Shown piece after piece: positions 9,801-18,121 of a stretch of 64,000 bases of DNA. The stretch is from Methylobacterium longum. Lineage in GTDB: Bacteria; Pseudomonadota; Alphaproteobacteria; Rhizobiales; Beijerinckiaceae. Location of the stretch: the NCBI RefSeq assembly GCF_022179385.1, contig NZ_BPQS01000017.1:1-64000 (forward strand), in the 5' to 3' direction. The notes beneath the pieces were generated by a model. It did no database searches and was not told where the DNA came from. It was given only the letters and a program-made list of their open reading frames with translations. The translations under genes and the position numbers were made by a program. How positions within the stretch are numbered: the stretch's first letter is position 1; every line of letters starts with the position of its first letter.

Positions 9801-10706
9801 ATGCAGACGACCGGGCTGCGCTACTTCCTGGCCGTGGCCCGGACGGGCTCGATCGCCGCCGCCTCGGACCAGCTCAACGTGGCGGCGTCGGCGATCAGCC
9901 GGCAGATCGCCAACCTGGAGGCGGAACTCGACTGCGTGCTGTTCGAGCGGCGCCCGCGGGGCATGGTGCCGAGTCCGGCCGGGGAGCTCCTGGCGCAGCA
10001 CGCCCATCAGGTGCTGATCCGTTCCGAGCAGGTGGTCACGGAGATCCGCGAACTGGAGGGGCTCGCCCGCGGCCTGATCCGGGTGGCGAGTTCCGAGGGG
10101 TTCGCCCTCGACATCGTGCCGAACGCCATCGCGGCCTTCCACGCGGCCCATCCCGGCATCCGCTTCGAGGTGACGGTGCTGCCGCCCGCGCAGGTGACCC
10201 AGACGGTGGCGGTGGGGGACGCCGATCTCGGCATCACCTTCGCGCTCGCCCCCAGCCCGCAGGTGGAGGTGCTCTATGACGGGCAGGTGGACATGCTGGC
10301 GCTCGCCGCCCCCGATCATCCCCTCGCGCGGGCGCCGGCCCTGCGCCTCGCCGACCTGTCGAGCTACCCGCTGGCCCTGCCCACCCGGGACACGACGTTG
10401 CGGCAGGTGTTCGACGCCGCCTGCGCCCTCGAAGGCCTCGCGGTCGAGCCGGTCCTGACCGCCAACAAGCTCTCGGCGCTGCTGCCCTTCGTGCGGCGCT
10501 CCCGCGGGCTGGCGCTGATGTCGGCCCTGTCGGTGACGACGCCCCTGCGCCTGAACGAGCTGGTCAGCCTGCCGATCCAGGCCCGGGCGAGCCTGTCCCG
10601 CGGCATCCAGGTCCAGGCCATGCGCGAGCGGCGGCTACCCCGGGCGGTGCGGGCCTTCCTGCGCCAGCTCACCGACGCGCTGCCGCCGCCGAGCACCGCC
10701 GGATAG
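9801..10706 (+). CDS. LysR-family transcriptional regulator
   Basis: 301 residues. The N-terminal winged helix-turn-helix reads YFLAVARTGSIAAASDQLNV then ASAISRQIANLEAEL (residues about 8-42), followed by the LFERRPRGMVPSPAGELL wing and linker helix. The co-inducer-binding domain starts near residue 90 (GLIRVASSEGFALDIVP). It is divergent from the peptide-uptake operon and is its most likely regulator; the ligand may be the imported peptide or a product of the M20 peptidase. The inducer cannot be read from the sequence. Confidence 0.92.
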   Translation: MQTTGLRYFLAVARTGSIAAASDQLNVAASAISRQIANLEAELDCVLFERRPRGMVPSPAGELLAQHAHQVLIRSEQVVTEIRELEGLARGLIRVASSEGFALDIVPNAIAAFHAAHPGIRFEVTVLPPAQVTQTVAVGDADLGITFALAPSPQVEVLYDGQVDMLALAAPDHPLARAPALRLADLSSYPLALPTRDTTLRQVFDAACALEGLAVEPVLTANKLSALLPFVRRSRGLALMSALSVTTPLRLNELVSLPIQARASLSRGIQVQAMRERRLPRAVRAFLRQLTDALPPPSTAG

Positions 10707-10721
10707 GCGCGCGGGATCCGG

Positions 10722-11540
10722 TCAGGCGCCGCGGCCGGACGCGACGGCGCAGCTGTGGTCCATCACGTCCTCGGCGCTGGCGCTGGGTGCCCGGTAGGCG
10801 AGCAGGATGAAACCCGGCTCGGGGTCGCCCGGCGGGGTCGCGAGCGCCGCGAAGCTCGTCCGGTGGAGGTCCGGCCGGGCTCCCGGCAGGCTGCGCAGGG
10901 CCGCGAACGGGTTGAACTGCGCGGCCTCCGCCTCCGGCACGCGCAGCGCTTCGTAGCGATCGCCCGCGAGGGGCACCGGGAAGCGGCTCCAGGTCCGGCG
11001 GACGTGGCGTCCATGGGCGCGGACGGCCTTCAGCACGCTGGGCCTCAGGCAGTCGAGGTGGATGTGGAGCTGGTCCTGGCTTCGGCCCCGGGCCGAGTTG
11101 ACGGCCAGCCCGACCGCATCGAGCGGCAGCTTCCCGTCCAGCACGCCGGACACGAAGGGGCGCGCGGCGAGCGCCGCCCGCCAGTAGGCGACGCCCGGGG
11201 GGCCGCGCAGGACCGGGGCTTCGAGGCCCGCGACGGTGTCTGTGGGCATGACGACGATGTGGGTCGGCTCCCCGGGGGCGCGCAGCACCGCCGAGCCGGG
11301 CCGGTCCCGGTCGCCGAGATCGACCGAGAGGCACGGGAAGGTCCGGTTCGCGACCCGCTTGGCGAGGACGCAGGTCTTCAGGGCGGCCCACAGGACGTCC
11401 CGGCTCGGATCCGGTCCCGCCGCGGCCGGCGTCGCGACGGCGAAGGCGGCGATGCAGGCGGCGAGCAAGGTGCCCCGGACAGCACCCGGGAAGGTGCTCT
11501 GGCAGGGGCCGAGGAAGGCGGCGAGCGGCGCGCGGCGCAT
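10722..11540 (-). CDS. cdh: CDP-diacylglycerol diphosphatase
   Basis: 272 residues from the ATG at 11540, where a hydrophobic signal/anchor segment begins (LLAACIAAFAVATPAAAG). The body matches CDP-diacylglycerol pyrophosphatase: DVLWAALKTCVLAKRV near the mature N-terminus, HIVVMPTDTVAGLEAPVL, and the HIT-like catalytic motif QDQLHIHLDCLRP, followed by a conserved NPFAAL segment. The enzyme cleaves CDP-diacylglycerol to phosphatidate and CMP at the outer face of the inner membrane. It stands alone, converging with the LysR gene and divergent from paoABC. Confidence 0.85.
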   Translation of the reverse strand: MRRAPLAAFLGPCQSTFPGAVRGTLLAACIAAFAVATPAAAGPDPSRDVLWAALKTCVLAKRVANRTFPCLSVDLGDRDRPGSAVLRAPGEPTHIVVMPTDTVAGLEAPVLRGPPGVAYWRAALAARPFVSGVLDGKLPLDAVGLAVNSARGRSQDQLHIHLDCLRPSVLKAVRAHGRHVRRTWSRFPVPLAGDRYEALRVPEAEAAQFNPFAALRSLPGARPDLHRTSFAALATPPGDPEPGFILLAYRAPSASAEDVMDHSCAVASGRGA

Positions 11541-11724
11541 GAAGTCCCCCGATGAAGCCGGCGGCGTAGCGGGCTCCCTGGAGCCCGCGATACCCGATCT
11601 CGGCCGCGGCCGGAAAGCGTCCGCCTGGCCGGTCCTCGGGACGGCCACCCGCGGCGGCGTCGCCTGGGACGCGAAGCCCCCCTGATCGTCGCGCCGCGCC
11701 GCGCTACCTTGGACCCAATCCAGG

Positions 11725-12426
11725 GTGTCGGCGTTTCCCTGGGGCATCCCGCCTTCGATGGGTCGATCCGCACCGGCCGCCGGTCCCGCCGCGGCCTCGG
11801 AGACCGGGATCCCACGTCCTCACAGCCTTGATCTGAACCGGAGAGACTTCATGGTGGGAGCTACCGCCGCAGCGGCCCCCGCGGGCGCCAGGGCCGCGCG
11901 GACCGACGAGCCGGTCCTGGCCAGGGTCACCTTCACGGTGAACGGGCAGCGACGCGACCTCGAACTCGACACCCGCACCAGCCTGCTCGACGCCGCGCGC
12001 GAGCACCTGCACCTGACCGGATCCAAGAAGGGCTGCGACCACGGCCAGTGCGGCGCCTGCACGATGATCGTCGACGGCCGTCGCATCAACGCCTGCCTGA
12101 CGCTGGCGGTCATGCACCAGGGCGCCGAGATCGTCACGATCGAGGGGCTCGGCCAGCCGGACCACCTCCACCCGATGCAGGCCGCCTTCGTCCGCCACGA
12201 CGGCTACCAGTGCGGCTACTGCACGCCGGGCCAGATCTGCTCGGGCGTCGCCGTCCTGGAGGAGATCGAGGCCGGCATCCCGAGCCACGTAACGGCGGAC
12301 CTCGAGGCCGCGCCCCAGGTCACCGAGGCCGAGATCCGCGAGCGCATGAGCGGCAACATCTGCCGCTGCGGCGCCTACTCCAACATCGTCGAGGCGATGA
12401 CCGAGGTCGCCGGGAGCCGCGCATGA
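11725..12426 (+). CDS. paoA: Aldehyde oxidoreductase 2Fe-2S subunit (PaoA type)
   Basis: About 233 residues. A twin-arginine signal is present ([19 protein letters not shown]), predicting Tat export of the folded heterotrimer. Two 2Fe-2S motifs follow: plant-ferredoxin type ([12 protein letters not shown] ... C) and the CO-dehydrogenase-like C-terminal type ([10 protein letters not shown] ... CRCGAY). Three in-frame starts precede the RR motif, and ATG 11758 is a possible alternative. The stop overlaps the paoB start (ATGA), showing tight coupling. It should pass electrons from the FAD subunit to an acceptor in a periplasmic xanthine-oxidase-family aldehyde oxidase. Confidence 0.9.
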   Translation: MSAFPWGIPPSMGRSAPAAGPAAASETGIPRPHSLDLNRRDFMVGATAAAAPAGARAARTDEPVLARVTFTVNGQRRDLELDTRTSLLDAAREHLHLTGSKKGCDHGQCGACTMIVDGRRINACLTLAVMHQGAEIVTIEGLGQPDHLHPMQAAFVRHDGYQCGYCTPGQICSGVAVLEEIEAGIPSHVTADLEAAPQVTEAEIRERMSGNICRCGAYSNIVEAMTEVAGSRA

Positions 12427-13373
12427 AGTCCTTCACCTACGAGCGCCCGACGACGCCCGCCGAGGCGGCCGCCGCCGTCGCCGGTACCCCCGACGCCAAG
12501 TTCATCGCCGGCGGTACGAACCTCCTCGACCTGATGAAGCTGCAGATCGAGACCCCCCGCCACCTCGTGGACGTGAACGGTCTCGGCCTCGACACCGTCG
12601 AGCCGACCGGGGAGGGCGGCCTGCGCATCGGCGCGCTGGTGCGCAACACCGACCTCGCCGCCCATCCGCGGGTGCGCAAGGATTACGGGGTCCTCGCCCG
12701 CGCGCTGCTGGCGGGCGCCTCGGGCCAGCTGCGCAACAAGGCGACCACCGCCGGCAACCTGCTTCAGCGGACCCGCTGCCCGTATTTCTACGACACCGCG
12801 CAGGGCTGCAACAAGCGCCAGCCGGGCTCCGGCTGCTCGGCGCTCGACGGCGTGAGCCGGCAGCTCGCGGTGATTGGCGGCAGCGCGGCCTGCATTGCCA
12901 CGCATCCGGGCGACATGGCGGTGGCCATGCGCGTCCTCGACGCCACCGTCGAGACGGTCGACGGCGCCGGAACCGAGCGCAGGATCCCCATCGCCGAGTT
13001 CCACCGCCTGCCGGGCGACGAGCCCCAGCGCGACACGACTCTGAAGCCCGGCGAGCTGATCACCGCGGTGACCCTGCCGAAGCCGGTCCCCGGCACGCAT
13101 ATCTACCGCAAGGTCCGCGACCGGGCCTCCTACGCGTACGCGCTGGTCTCGGTGGCGGCCATCCTCGGCAAGAACGGCAGCGGCCACGTCGCCTTCGGCG
13201 GGGTCGCCCACAAGCCGTGGCGGGTCGAGGCGGCCGAGGCCGACCTGCCCAAGGGTGCGAAGGCCGTGGCGACCCAGGTCTTCGCCGACGCCAAGCCCAC
13301 CCACGAGAACGCCTACAAGCTGAAGCTCGCCGAGCGAACCCTCGGCGCCGCGCTCAACCAAGCGAGGGCCTGA
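12423..13373 (+). CDS. paoB: Aldehyde oxidoreductase FAD-binding subunit (PaoB type)
   Basis: 316 residues. The FAD-binding PCMH domain contains [16 protein letters not shown] and the conserved [19 protein letters not shown] segment. The cysteine cluster after it (RCPYF ... [16 protein letters not shown]) matches the additional 4Fe-4S site of E. coli PaoB. The C-terminal domain starts around residue 210 ([20 protein letters not shown]). It has no signal of its own, as expected for a subunit exported with PaoA. The start overlaps the paoA stop, and paoC follows 3 bp later. Confidence 0.92.
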   Translation: MKSFTYERPTTPAEAAAAVAGTPDAKFIAGGTNLLDLMKLQIETPRHLVDVNGLGLDTVEPTGEGGLRIGALVRNTDLAAHPRVRKDYGVLARALLAGASGQLRNKATTAGNLLQRTRCPYFYDTAQGCNKRQPGSGCSALDGVSRQLAVIGGSAACIATHPGDMAVAMRVLDATVETVDGAGTERRIPIAEFHRLPGDEPQRDTTLKPGELITAVTLPKPVPGTHIYRKVRDRASYAYALVSVAAILGKNGSGHVAFGGVAHKPWRVEAAEADLPKGAKAVATQVFADAKPTHENAYKLKLAERTLGAALNQARA

Positions 13374-13376
13374 GCC

Positions 13377-15596
13377 ATGAAGTTCGATACCCCCGCGGGC
13401 CCGAACCCGATCGACCGCCTCAAGGTCGTGGGCCGGCCCACCGACCGCATCGACGGCAAGTACAAGACGACCGGAACCGCGCCCTACGCCTACGAGCGCC
13501 ACGATGCGGCGCCCGACGCCGCCTACGGCTACGTGCTGGGCTCCGCCATCGCCAAGGGCCGGGTGCGCAGCATCGACACCGCCTCGGCCCGGCAGGCCCC
13601 GGGCGTGATCGCGGTCGTCACCACCCTCGACACGCCCCGCATCGAGCGGGGCGTGATGAACGTCGCCTACCTGTTCGGCGGCGACGTCATCCAGCACTAC
13701 CACCAGGCGATCGCCGTGGTGGTCGCCGAGACCTTCGAGCAGGCCCGGGCCGCGTCCTTCCTCGTCCAGGTCGACTACGCCCCGGAAGCCGGCGCGTTCG
13801 ACCTCGCGGCGGCGGCGAAGACCGCCGAGCCGGTCCCGGCCGACAGCGGCGAGGGCAGCGGCGGCGACGGCGAGGAGCGGGTCGGCGATTTCGAAGGCGC
13901 CTTCGCGCAGGCCCCCGTGACCCTCGACGCGACCTACACGACCGCCGACGAGAGCCATGCCATGATGGAGCCGCACGCCACGACGGCGGCCTGGGACGGC
14001 GACCGGGTCACCCTCTGGACCTCGAACCAGATGATCGGCTGGGGCCACGGCAGCATCGCCAAGATGCTCGGCCTGCCGAAGGCCAAGGTCCGGCTCGACG
14101 CGCCCTATGTCGGCGGCGGCTTCGGCGGCAAGCTGTTCGTGCGCGCCGACGCGGTGCTGGCGGCGCTGGCCGCCAAGGCGACCGGCCGGGCCGTGAAGGT
14201 CGCGCTCACGCGCCCGCTCATCGCCAACAACACCACCCACCGGCCGGCCACGATCCAGCGGGTCCGGATCGGCGCCACGCGGGACGGCACCATCACGGCG
14301 ATCGCGCACGAGAGCACGTCGGGCAACCTGCCGGACGGCGATCCCGAGACGGCGGTGAACCAGACCAAGTTCCTCTACGCGGGGGCGAACCGCCTGACCG
14401 CCATGAAGCTCGCGCATCTCGACCTGCCCGAGGGCAACGCCATGCGCGCGCCCGGCGAGGCCCCGGGTCTGGCGGTGCTCGAAATCGCCATGGACGAGAT
14501 GGCGGAGAAGCTCGGCCTCGATCCGGTGGCGTTCCGCATCCGCAACGACAGCCAGGTCGTCCCGACCCAGCCGGACCTGCGCTTCTCGCAGCGCGACCTC
14601 GTCGGCTGCCTGACGCTCGGCGCGGAGCGGTTCGGCTGGGCCAAGCGCAACCCGAAGCCCGGTCAGGTCCGGGACGGGCAATGGCTTGTCGGCCTCGGCA
14701 TGGCGGCGGCCTTCCGCGACAACATGGTGATGAAGTCGGGCGCCCGGGTACGCCTGGACTCGCGCGGCACGGTCACGGTCGAGACCGACATGACCGACAT
14801 CGGTACCGGCAGCTACACGATCATCGCCCAGACCGCCGCCGAGATGATGGGCGTGTCCCTCGATCAGGTCGTGGTGCGCCTTGGGGATTCGGACTTCCCG
14901 GTCTCGTCGGGCTCCGGCGGGCAGTTCGGCGCCAACTCGTCGACGGCGGGCGTCTACGCGGCCTGCGTGAAGCTGCGGGAGGCCGTGGCGCAGAAGCTCG
15001 GCTTCAACGCCACCGACGCGGTGTTCGAGGCGGGCGAGGTCCGGGCCGGCAACCGCGCCATCCCCCTCGCGGAATCCGCCGCCGGCGGCGACCTCGTCGC
15101 CGAGGACACGATCGAGTTCGGCAAGGTCTCGAAGGAGCAGCAGGTCTCGACCTTCGGGGCGCATTTCGTCGAGGTCGGCGTGGACGCCTACACAGCGGAG
15201 GTCCGGGTGCGGCGGATGCTGGCGGTCTGCGCGGCCGGGCGCATCCTCAACCCGAAATCCGCCCGCAGCCAGGTCATCGGCGGGATGGTGATGGGCACCG
15301 GGGCGGCGCTGATGGAGGAACTGGCGGTCGACACCAAGCGCGGCTTCTTCGCCAACCACGATCTCGCCGGCTACGAGGTGCCGGTCCACGCCGACATCCC
15401 GCGCCAGGAGGTGATCTTCCTCGACGAGGTCGATCCCAGGTCGTCGCCCATGAAGGCGAAGGGCGTCGGCGAGCTCGGCATCTCGGGCATCGCCGCCGCG
15501 GTGGCGAACGCGGTCTACAACGCCACCGGCATCCGGGTGCGGGATTATCCCCTCACCCTCGACAAGCTCCTCGACCGGATGCCGGACGCGGCCTGA
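13377..15596 (+). CDS. paoC: Aldehyde oxidoreductase molybdenum-cofactor subunit (PaoC type)
   Basis: 739 residues, the family's usual length. The order is an N-terminal a/b hammerhead (RIDGKYKTTGTAPYAYE), Moco-binding motifs (LDAPYVGGGFGGK, MRAPGEAPGLAVLE, SSGSGGQFGANSSTAGVY) and the C-terminal GVGELGISG motif carrying the catalytic glutamate. It should hold the molybdopterin cytosine dinucleotide site that oxidises aldehydes to acids, probably for aromatic-aldehyde detoxification. No PaoD-like insertase gene follows within this cluster, so maturation must rely on a factor encoded elsewhere. Confidence 0.93.
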   Translation: MKFDTPAGPNPIDRLKVVGRPTDRIDGKYKTTGTAPYAYERHDAAPDAAYGYVLGSAIAKGRVRSIDTASARQAPGVIAVVTTLDTPRIERGVMNVAYLFGGDVIQHYHQAIAVVVAETFEQARAASFLVQVDYAPEAGAFDLAAAAKTAEPVPADSGEGSGGDGEERVGDFEGAFAQAPVTLDATYTTADESHAMMEPHATTAAWDGDRVTLWTSNQMIGWGHGSIAKMLGLPKAKVRLDAPYVGGGFGGKLFVRADAVLAALAAKATGRAVKVALTRPLIANNTTHRPATIQRVRIGATRDGTITAIAHESTSGNLPDGDPETAVNQTKFLYAGANRLTAMKLAHLDLPEGNAMRAPGEAPGLAVLEIAMDEMAEKLGLDPVAFRIRNDSQVVPTQPDLRFSQRDLVGCLTLGAERFGWAKRNPKPGQVRDGQWLVGLGMAAAFRDNMVMKSGARVRLDSRGTVTVETDMTDIGTGSYTIIAQTAAEMMGVSLDQVVVRLGDSDFPVSSGSGGQFGANSSTAGVYAACVKLREAVAQKLGFNATDAVFEAGEVRAGNRAIPLAESAAGGDLVAEDTIEFGKVSKEQQVSTFGAHFVEVGVDAYTAEVRVRRMLAVCAAGRILNPKSARSQVIGGMVMGTGAALMEELAVDTKRGFFANHDLAGYEVPVHADIPRQEVIFLDEVDPRSSPMKAKGVGELGISGIAAAVANAVYNATGIRVRDYPLTLDKLLDRMPDAA

Positions 15597-15597
15597 C

Positions 15598-15688
15598 GGC
15601 CCGGGGGAGGTCCGCGGCGGATCTCCCCGGGCCCGCTGCGGGGCGCGGCGCGCGGGCGGACGGAAAAGCCGCACGCCCGCGCGCCGCG
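15598..15688 (+). terminator. Twin strong hairpins after paoC
   Basis: Two GC-rich inverted repeats follow the paoC stop: about 11 bp (15598-15609 with 15623-15633, one bulged G) and a perfect 15 bp (15644-15658 with 15674-15688; arm CGCGGCGCGCGGGCG). No U-tract follows, so this is not a classic intrinsic terminator. It may protect the 3' end of the mRNA or act with Rho. Confidence 0.45.
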
Positions 15689-15707
15689 GCCGCCCTACCT
15701 CAGGGTC

Positions 15708-16838
15708 ATGGATCGCACGTTTCCCATGACCCGGGATGCCGGGCTCGAACGCCTGTCGGCCTTCCTGGCCGAGGCCGGCACGGCCTACGCGCAGGCCCGC
15801 AACACCGATCGCGGGCCGGACGAGCCGGCGACCACGTCAGTGCTCTCGCCCTATCTGCGCCGCCGGCTCCTGACCGAGGCCGAGGTCGCCGCGGCGGCCA
15901 CCGCCGCCCTCGGCGCGGAGGCCGCGGCGAGCTACGTGAGCGAGGTCTTCTGGCGGACCTACTTCAAGGGGCACCTCGAGACCCACCCGGAGGCCTGGAC
16001 CCGCTACCTGTCGGAAGCCGCCGACCAGCGGGCGCGCCTGGCCAGCGAGCCCGGCCTCCGGCGCACCTACGAGAAGGCCGTCGCCGGCCGGACCGGGATC
16101 GACGGCTTCGACGCCTGGGCGGGTGACCTCGCCGCGACCGGCTGGCTGCACAACCATGCCCGGATGTGGTTCGCCTCGATCTGGATCTTCACCCTGCGGC
16201 TCCCCTGGCAGCTCGGCGCGGACTTCTTCCTGCGGCACCTGCTCGACGGCGATCCGGCCAGCAACACGCTCTCCTGGCGATGGGTCGCTGGCCTCCACAC
16301 CCGGGGCAAGCCCTACCGCGCGCGGGCGGAGAACATCCGGCGTTTCACGGAGGACCGCCACGACCCGGCCGGCCTCGACGAGGACCCGTCCCCGCTGGCG
16401 GAGGCGATGCCGCCCCGGGAGGTCCCGCTGCGCCCCGCCGACGCCGCGCCCGATGGGCCGGTCGCGCTGCTGCTGCACGTCGATGACCTGCATCCGGAGA
16501 GCCTCCCCGTCGGCGGCGCCCGCGTGGCCCGGATCTCCGGCCTGCTCGCTCACGCCGAGGGGGTCACCGACCGGGTCCGCGGCGCCGACGGGGCCGCGCT
16601 GGCGGATGCTCTGGCCCGCGCCGCCGCGCATTTCGGCTGCGAGGCCGCCCCGTTCCGCGACGGCTGGGCCGGGGATCTCCCGGTGGTGACCGCCTGGGCG
16701 CCCCTCGGCCCCTCCGCGGCGGCGCTGCCGCCGGACTGCCTCCGGCTGCGCCGGGACTGGGACGCCCGGGCGTGGCCCCTCGCGACCCGGGGGTTCTTCC
16801 GCCTGAAGCGGGCCATCCCGGACCTGATGGCGGCCTGA
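15708..16838 (+). CDS. Photolyase/cryptochrome FAD-domain protein lacking the antenna domain
   Basis: 376 residues from ATG 15708 (ATG 15726 is an alternative). The middle part reads like the FAD-binding domain of DNA photolyases: VFWRTYFKGHLETHPEAW, TGWLHNHARMWFASIWIF, LPWQLGADFFLRHLLDGDPA and NTLSWRWVAGLHTRGKPY. The usual N-terminal Rossmann antenna-chromophore domain is missing; instead a ~140-residue C-terminal extension of unknown fold is present. Related stand-alone proteins are annotated as FAD-binding or deoxyribodipyrimidine photolyase-related. Whether it repairs DNA or senses light cannot be decided here. A SOUL heme protein gene follows. Confidence 0.8.
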   Translation: MDRTFPMTRDAGLERLSAFLAEAGTAYAQARNTDRGPDEPATTSVLSPYLRRRLLTEAEVAAAATAALGAEAAASYVSEVFWRTYFKGHLETHPEAWTRYLSEAADQRARLASEPGLRRTYEKAVAGRTGIDGFDAWAGDLAATGWLHNHARMWFASIWIFTLRLPWQLGADFFLRHLLDGDPASNTLSWRWVAGLHTRGKPYRARAENIRRFTEDRHDPAGLDEDPSPLAEAMPPREVPLRPADAAPDGPVALLLHVDDLHPESLPVGGARVARISGLLAHAEGVTDRVRGADGAALADALARAAAHFGCEAAPFRDGWAGDLPVVTAWAPLGPSAAALPPDCLRLRRDWDARAWPLATRGFFRLKRAIPDLMAA

Positions 16839-16893
16839 CGGATCCGGCCGGCCGCACGCTCAACCGCCCCCTCCGAACCCGGACGCGTCAGCC

Positions 16894-17499
16894 ATGGACA
16901 AGGTCGTGTACTTCCTCGTGACGCTGGTCGAGTCGGCCCTCGGGATCTTCGGCGTGCGGGCGCTCTACGAGCAGCCCGCCTACACGGTGGTCGCGCGCCT
17001 GGACCGCGGTGTCGAGATCCGCGCCTACGCGCCGCGGCTCGCCGTCGAGACCGACGCGCGCGGCCAGGGCGACGGCGCGGCGTTCGGACGGCTGTTCCGC
17101 TACATCACCGGCGCGAACCGGGCCGGGAGCCGCATCGCCATGACGGCGCCCGTCGAGACGGGCGGCCAGCGGATCGCCATGACGGTGCCGGTCGAGCAGG
17201 GGGCGGGCGGCACGATGCGGTTCTTCCTGCCGCGCGCCGTCGCCGAGGCGGGCGCCCCGGAGCCGACCGAGGCGGGCGTCCGGCTGGTCCAGGTCCCGGC
17301 CGAGCGGGTGGCGGCGCTCGGCTTCTCCGGCCGCGTCACGCCCGAGGTCCGCGCGGAGCGGGAGGGCGTCCTCACCCGGGTGCTGGCGGCCGCGGGCCAC
17401 ACGGCGGGCGAGGCCCCGATGTTCATGGGCTACGACCCGCCCTTCGCCCTGCCGTTCCTGCGCCGGAACGAGGTGGCCGTCCGGCTGTCGTCCCCTTAA
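16894..17499 (+). CDS. SOUL-family heme-binding protein
   Basis: 201 residues. The N-terminus (MDKVVYFLVTLVESALGIF) is one hydrophobic segment that probably anchors the protein in the inner membrane. The SOUL/HBP core follows: YTVVARLDRGVEIRAYAPRL, then GAAFGRLFRYITGANRAGSR, IAMTAPVETGGQRIAMTVP and AALGFSGRVTPEVRAEREG. The family binds heme or porphyrin in eukaryotes; bacterial roles are unproven. The gene lies 55 bp after the photolyase-like gene on the same strand and may be co-transcribed with it. Confidence 0.88.
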   Translation: MDKVVYFLVTLVESALGIFGVRALYEQPAYTVVARLDRGVEIRAYAPRLAVETDARGQGDGAAFGRLFRYITGANRAGSRIAMTAPVETGGQRIAMTVPVEQGAGGTMRFFLPRAVAEAGAPEPTEAGVRLVQVPAERVAALGFSGRVTPEVRAEREGVLTRVLAAAGHTAGEAPMFMGYDPPFALPFLRRNEVAVRLSSP

Positions 17500-17536
17500 C
17501 GGGTCCGGCCCGGCGTCCGCCGCCGCGGCGGGCGCT

Positions 17537-18055
17537 CTACCGCGGGCCGCCGCCCCGGCGCATCGCGATCTCCTGCCCCTGGCTGTCCAGGGCACCCGAT
17601 GGGGCGAGGCCCTCGTTCGGGATCGGATGCATGCCGTCATGGGCCGTGCGCGAGGACGGTCGCCCGGCACCGCGGGCGCCCGCCGCCTGCTTCAGCGCCA
17701 GGGCCCGGCGGGAGCTCGCGACGAGGCGCCCGCGCGCCTGCACGGTCCGCCGACGCTCGCGCTCCTTGCTGGCGCGCTTCACCGCGGCCGCCAGCAGCGC
17801 CGCCTTCTCGCGGGTTCCGGTATCGTCCGTGGCCGGGCGCGTGCCGGATGGGGCCGCCTTGCCGCGCACTTCCCGGCGCTGCCGGCGCGACACGTCCCGG
17901 GCGCGGTCCCGGCGCTCGCGCAGCCGGGCGATCAGGTCGGCGAGACCGTCGTCATCGGCCTCGCGCAGCCTCGGGTGATGCGAGCGCGCGACGAGGTCGG
18001 CCTCGTCGGCGTTCAGGAGGCGGGCTTCCTGGCGGCTCGATACGGACATGGGCAT
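17537..18055 (-). CDS. Conserved hypothetical protein, highly charged
   Basis: 172 residues. The first half (QEARLLNADEADLVARSHHP, then DLIARLRERRDRARDVSRRQRR) is alpha-helical and rich in Arg, Asp and Glu; the C-terminal part is Gly/Pro-rich and probably disordered. A strong ribosome-binding site (GGAGGAATGCCC) precedes the ATG at 18055. There is no signal peptide or membrane segment. The composition suggests a nucleic-acid- or nucleoid-associated small protein, but I recognise no named domain. Confidence 0.65.
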   Translation of the reverse strand: MPMSVSSRQEARLLNADEADLVARSHHPRLREADDDGLADLIARLRERRDRARDVSRRQRREVRGKAAPSGTRPATDDTGTREKAALLAAAVKRASKERERRRTVQARGRLVASSRRALALKQAAGARGAGRPSSRTAHDGMHPIPNEGLAPSGALDSQGQEIAMRRGGGPR

Positions 18056-18121
18056 TCCTCCGGGCGGTGATTCTTGCAGTAAATCCGGCGGTGCGGAAGG
18101 GTGGGTCTCGCCGCGCGGCGG

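Noticed and set aside
12375..15674. A 1099-residue minus-strand frame opposite paoBC
   Set aside because: It is an antisense shadow of GC-rich coding DNA, His/Arg/Gly-rich with no domain, while the plus strand encodes clear PaoB and PaoC.
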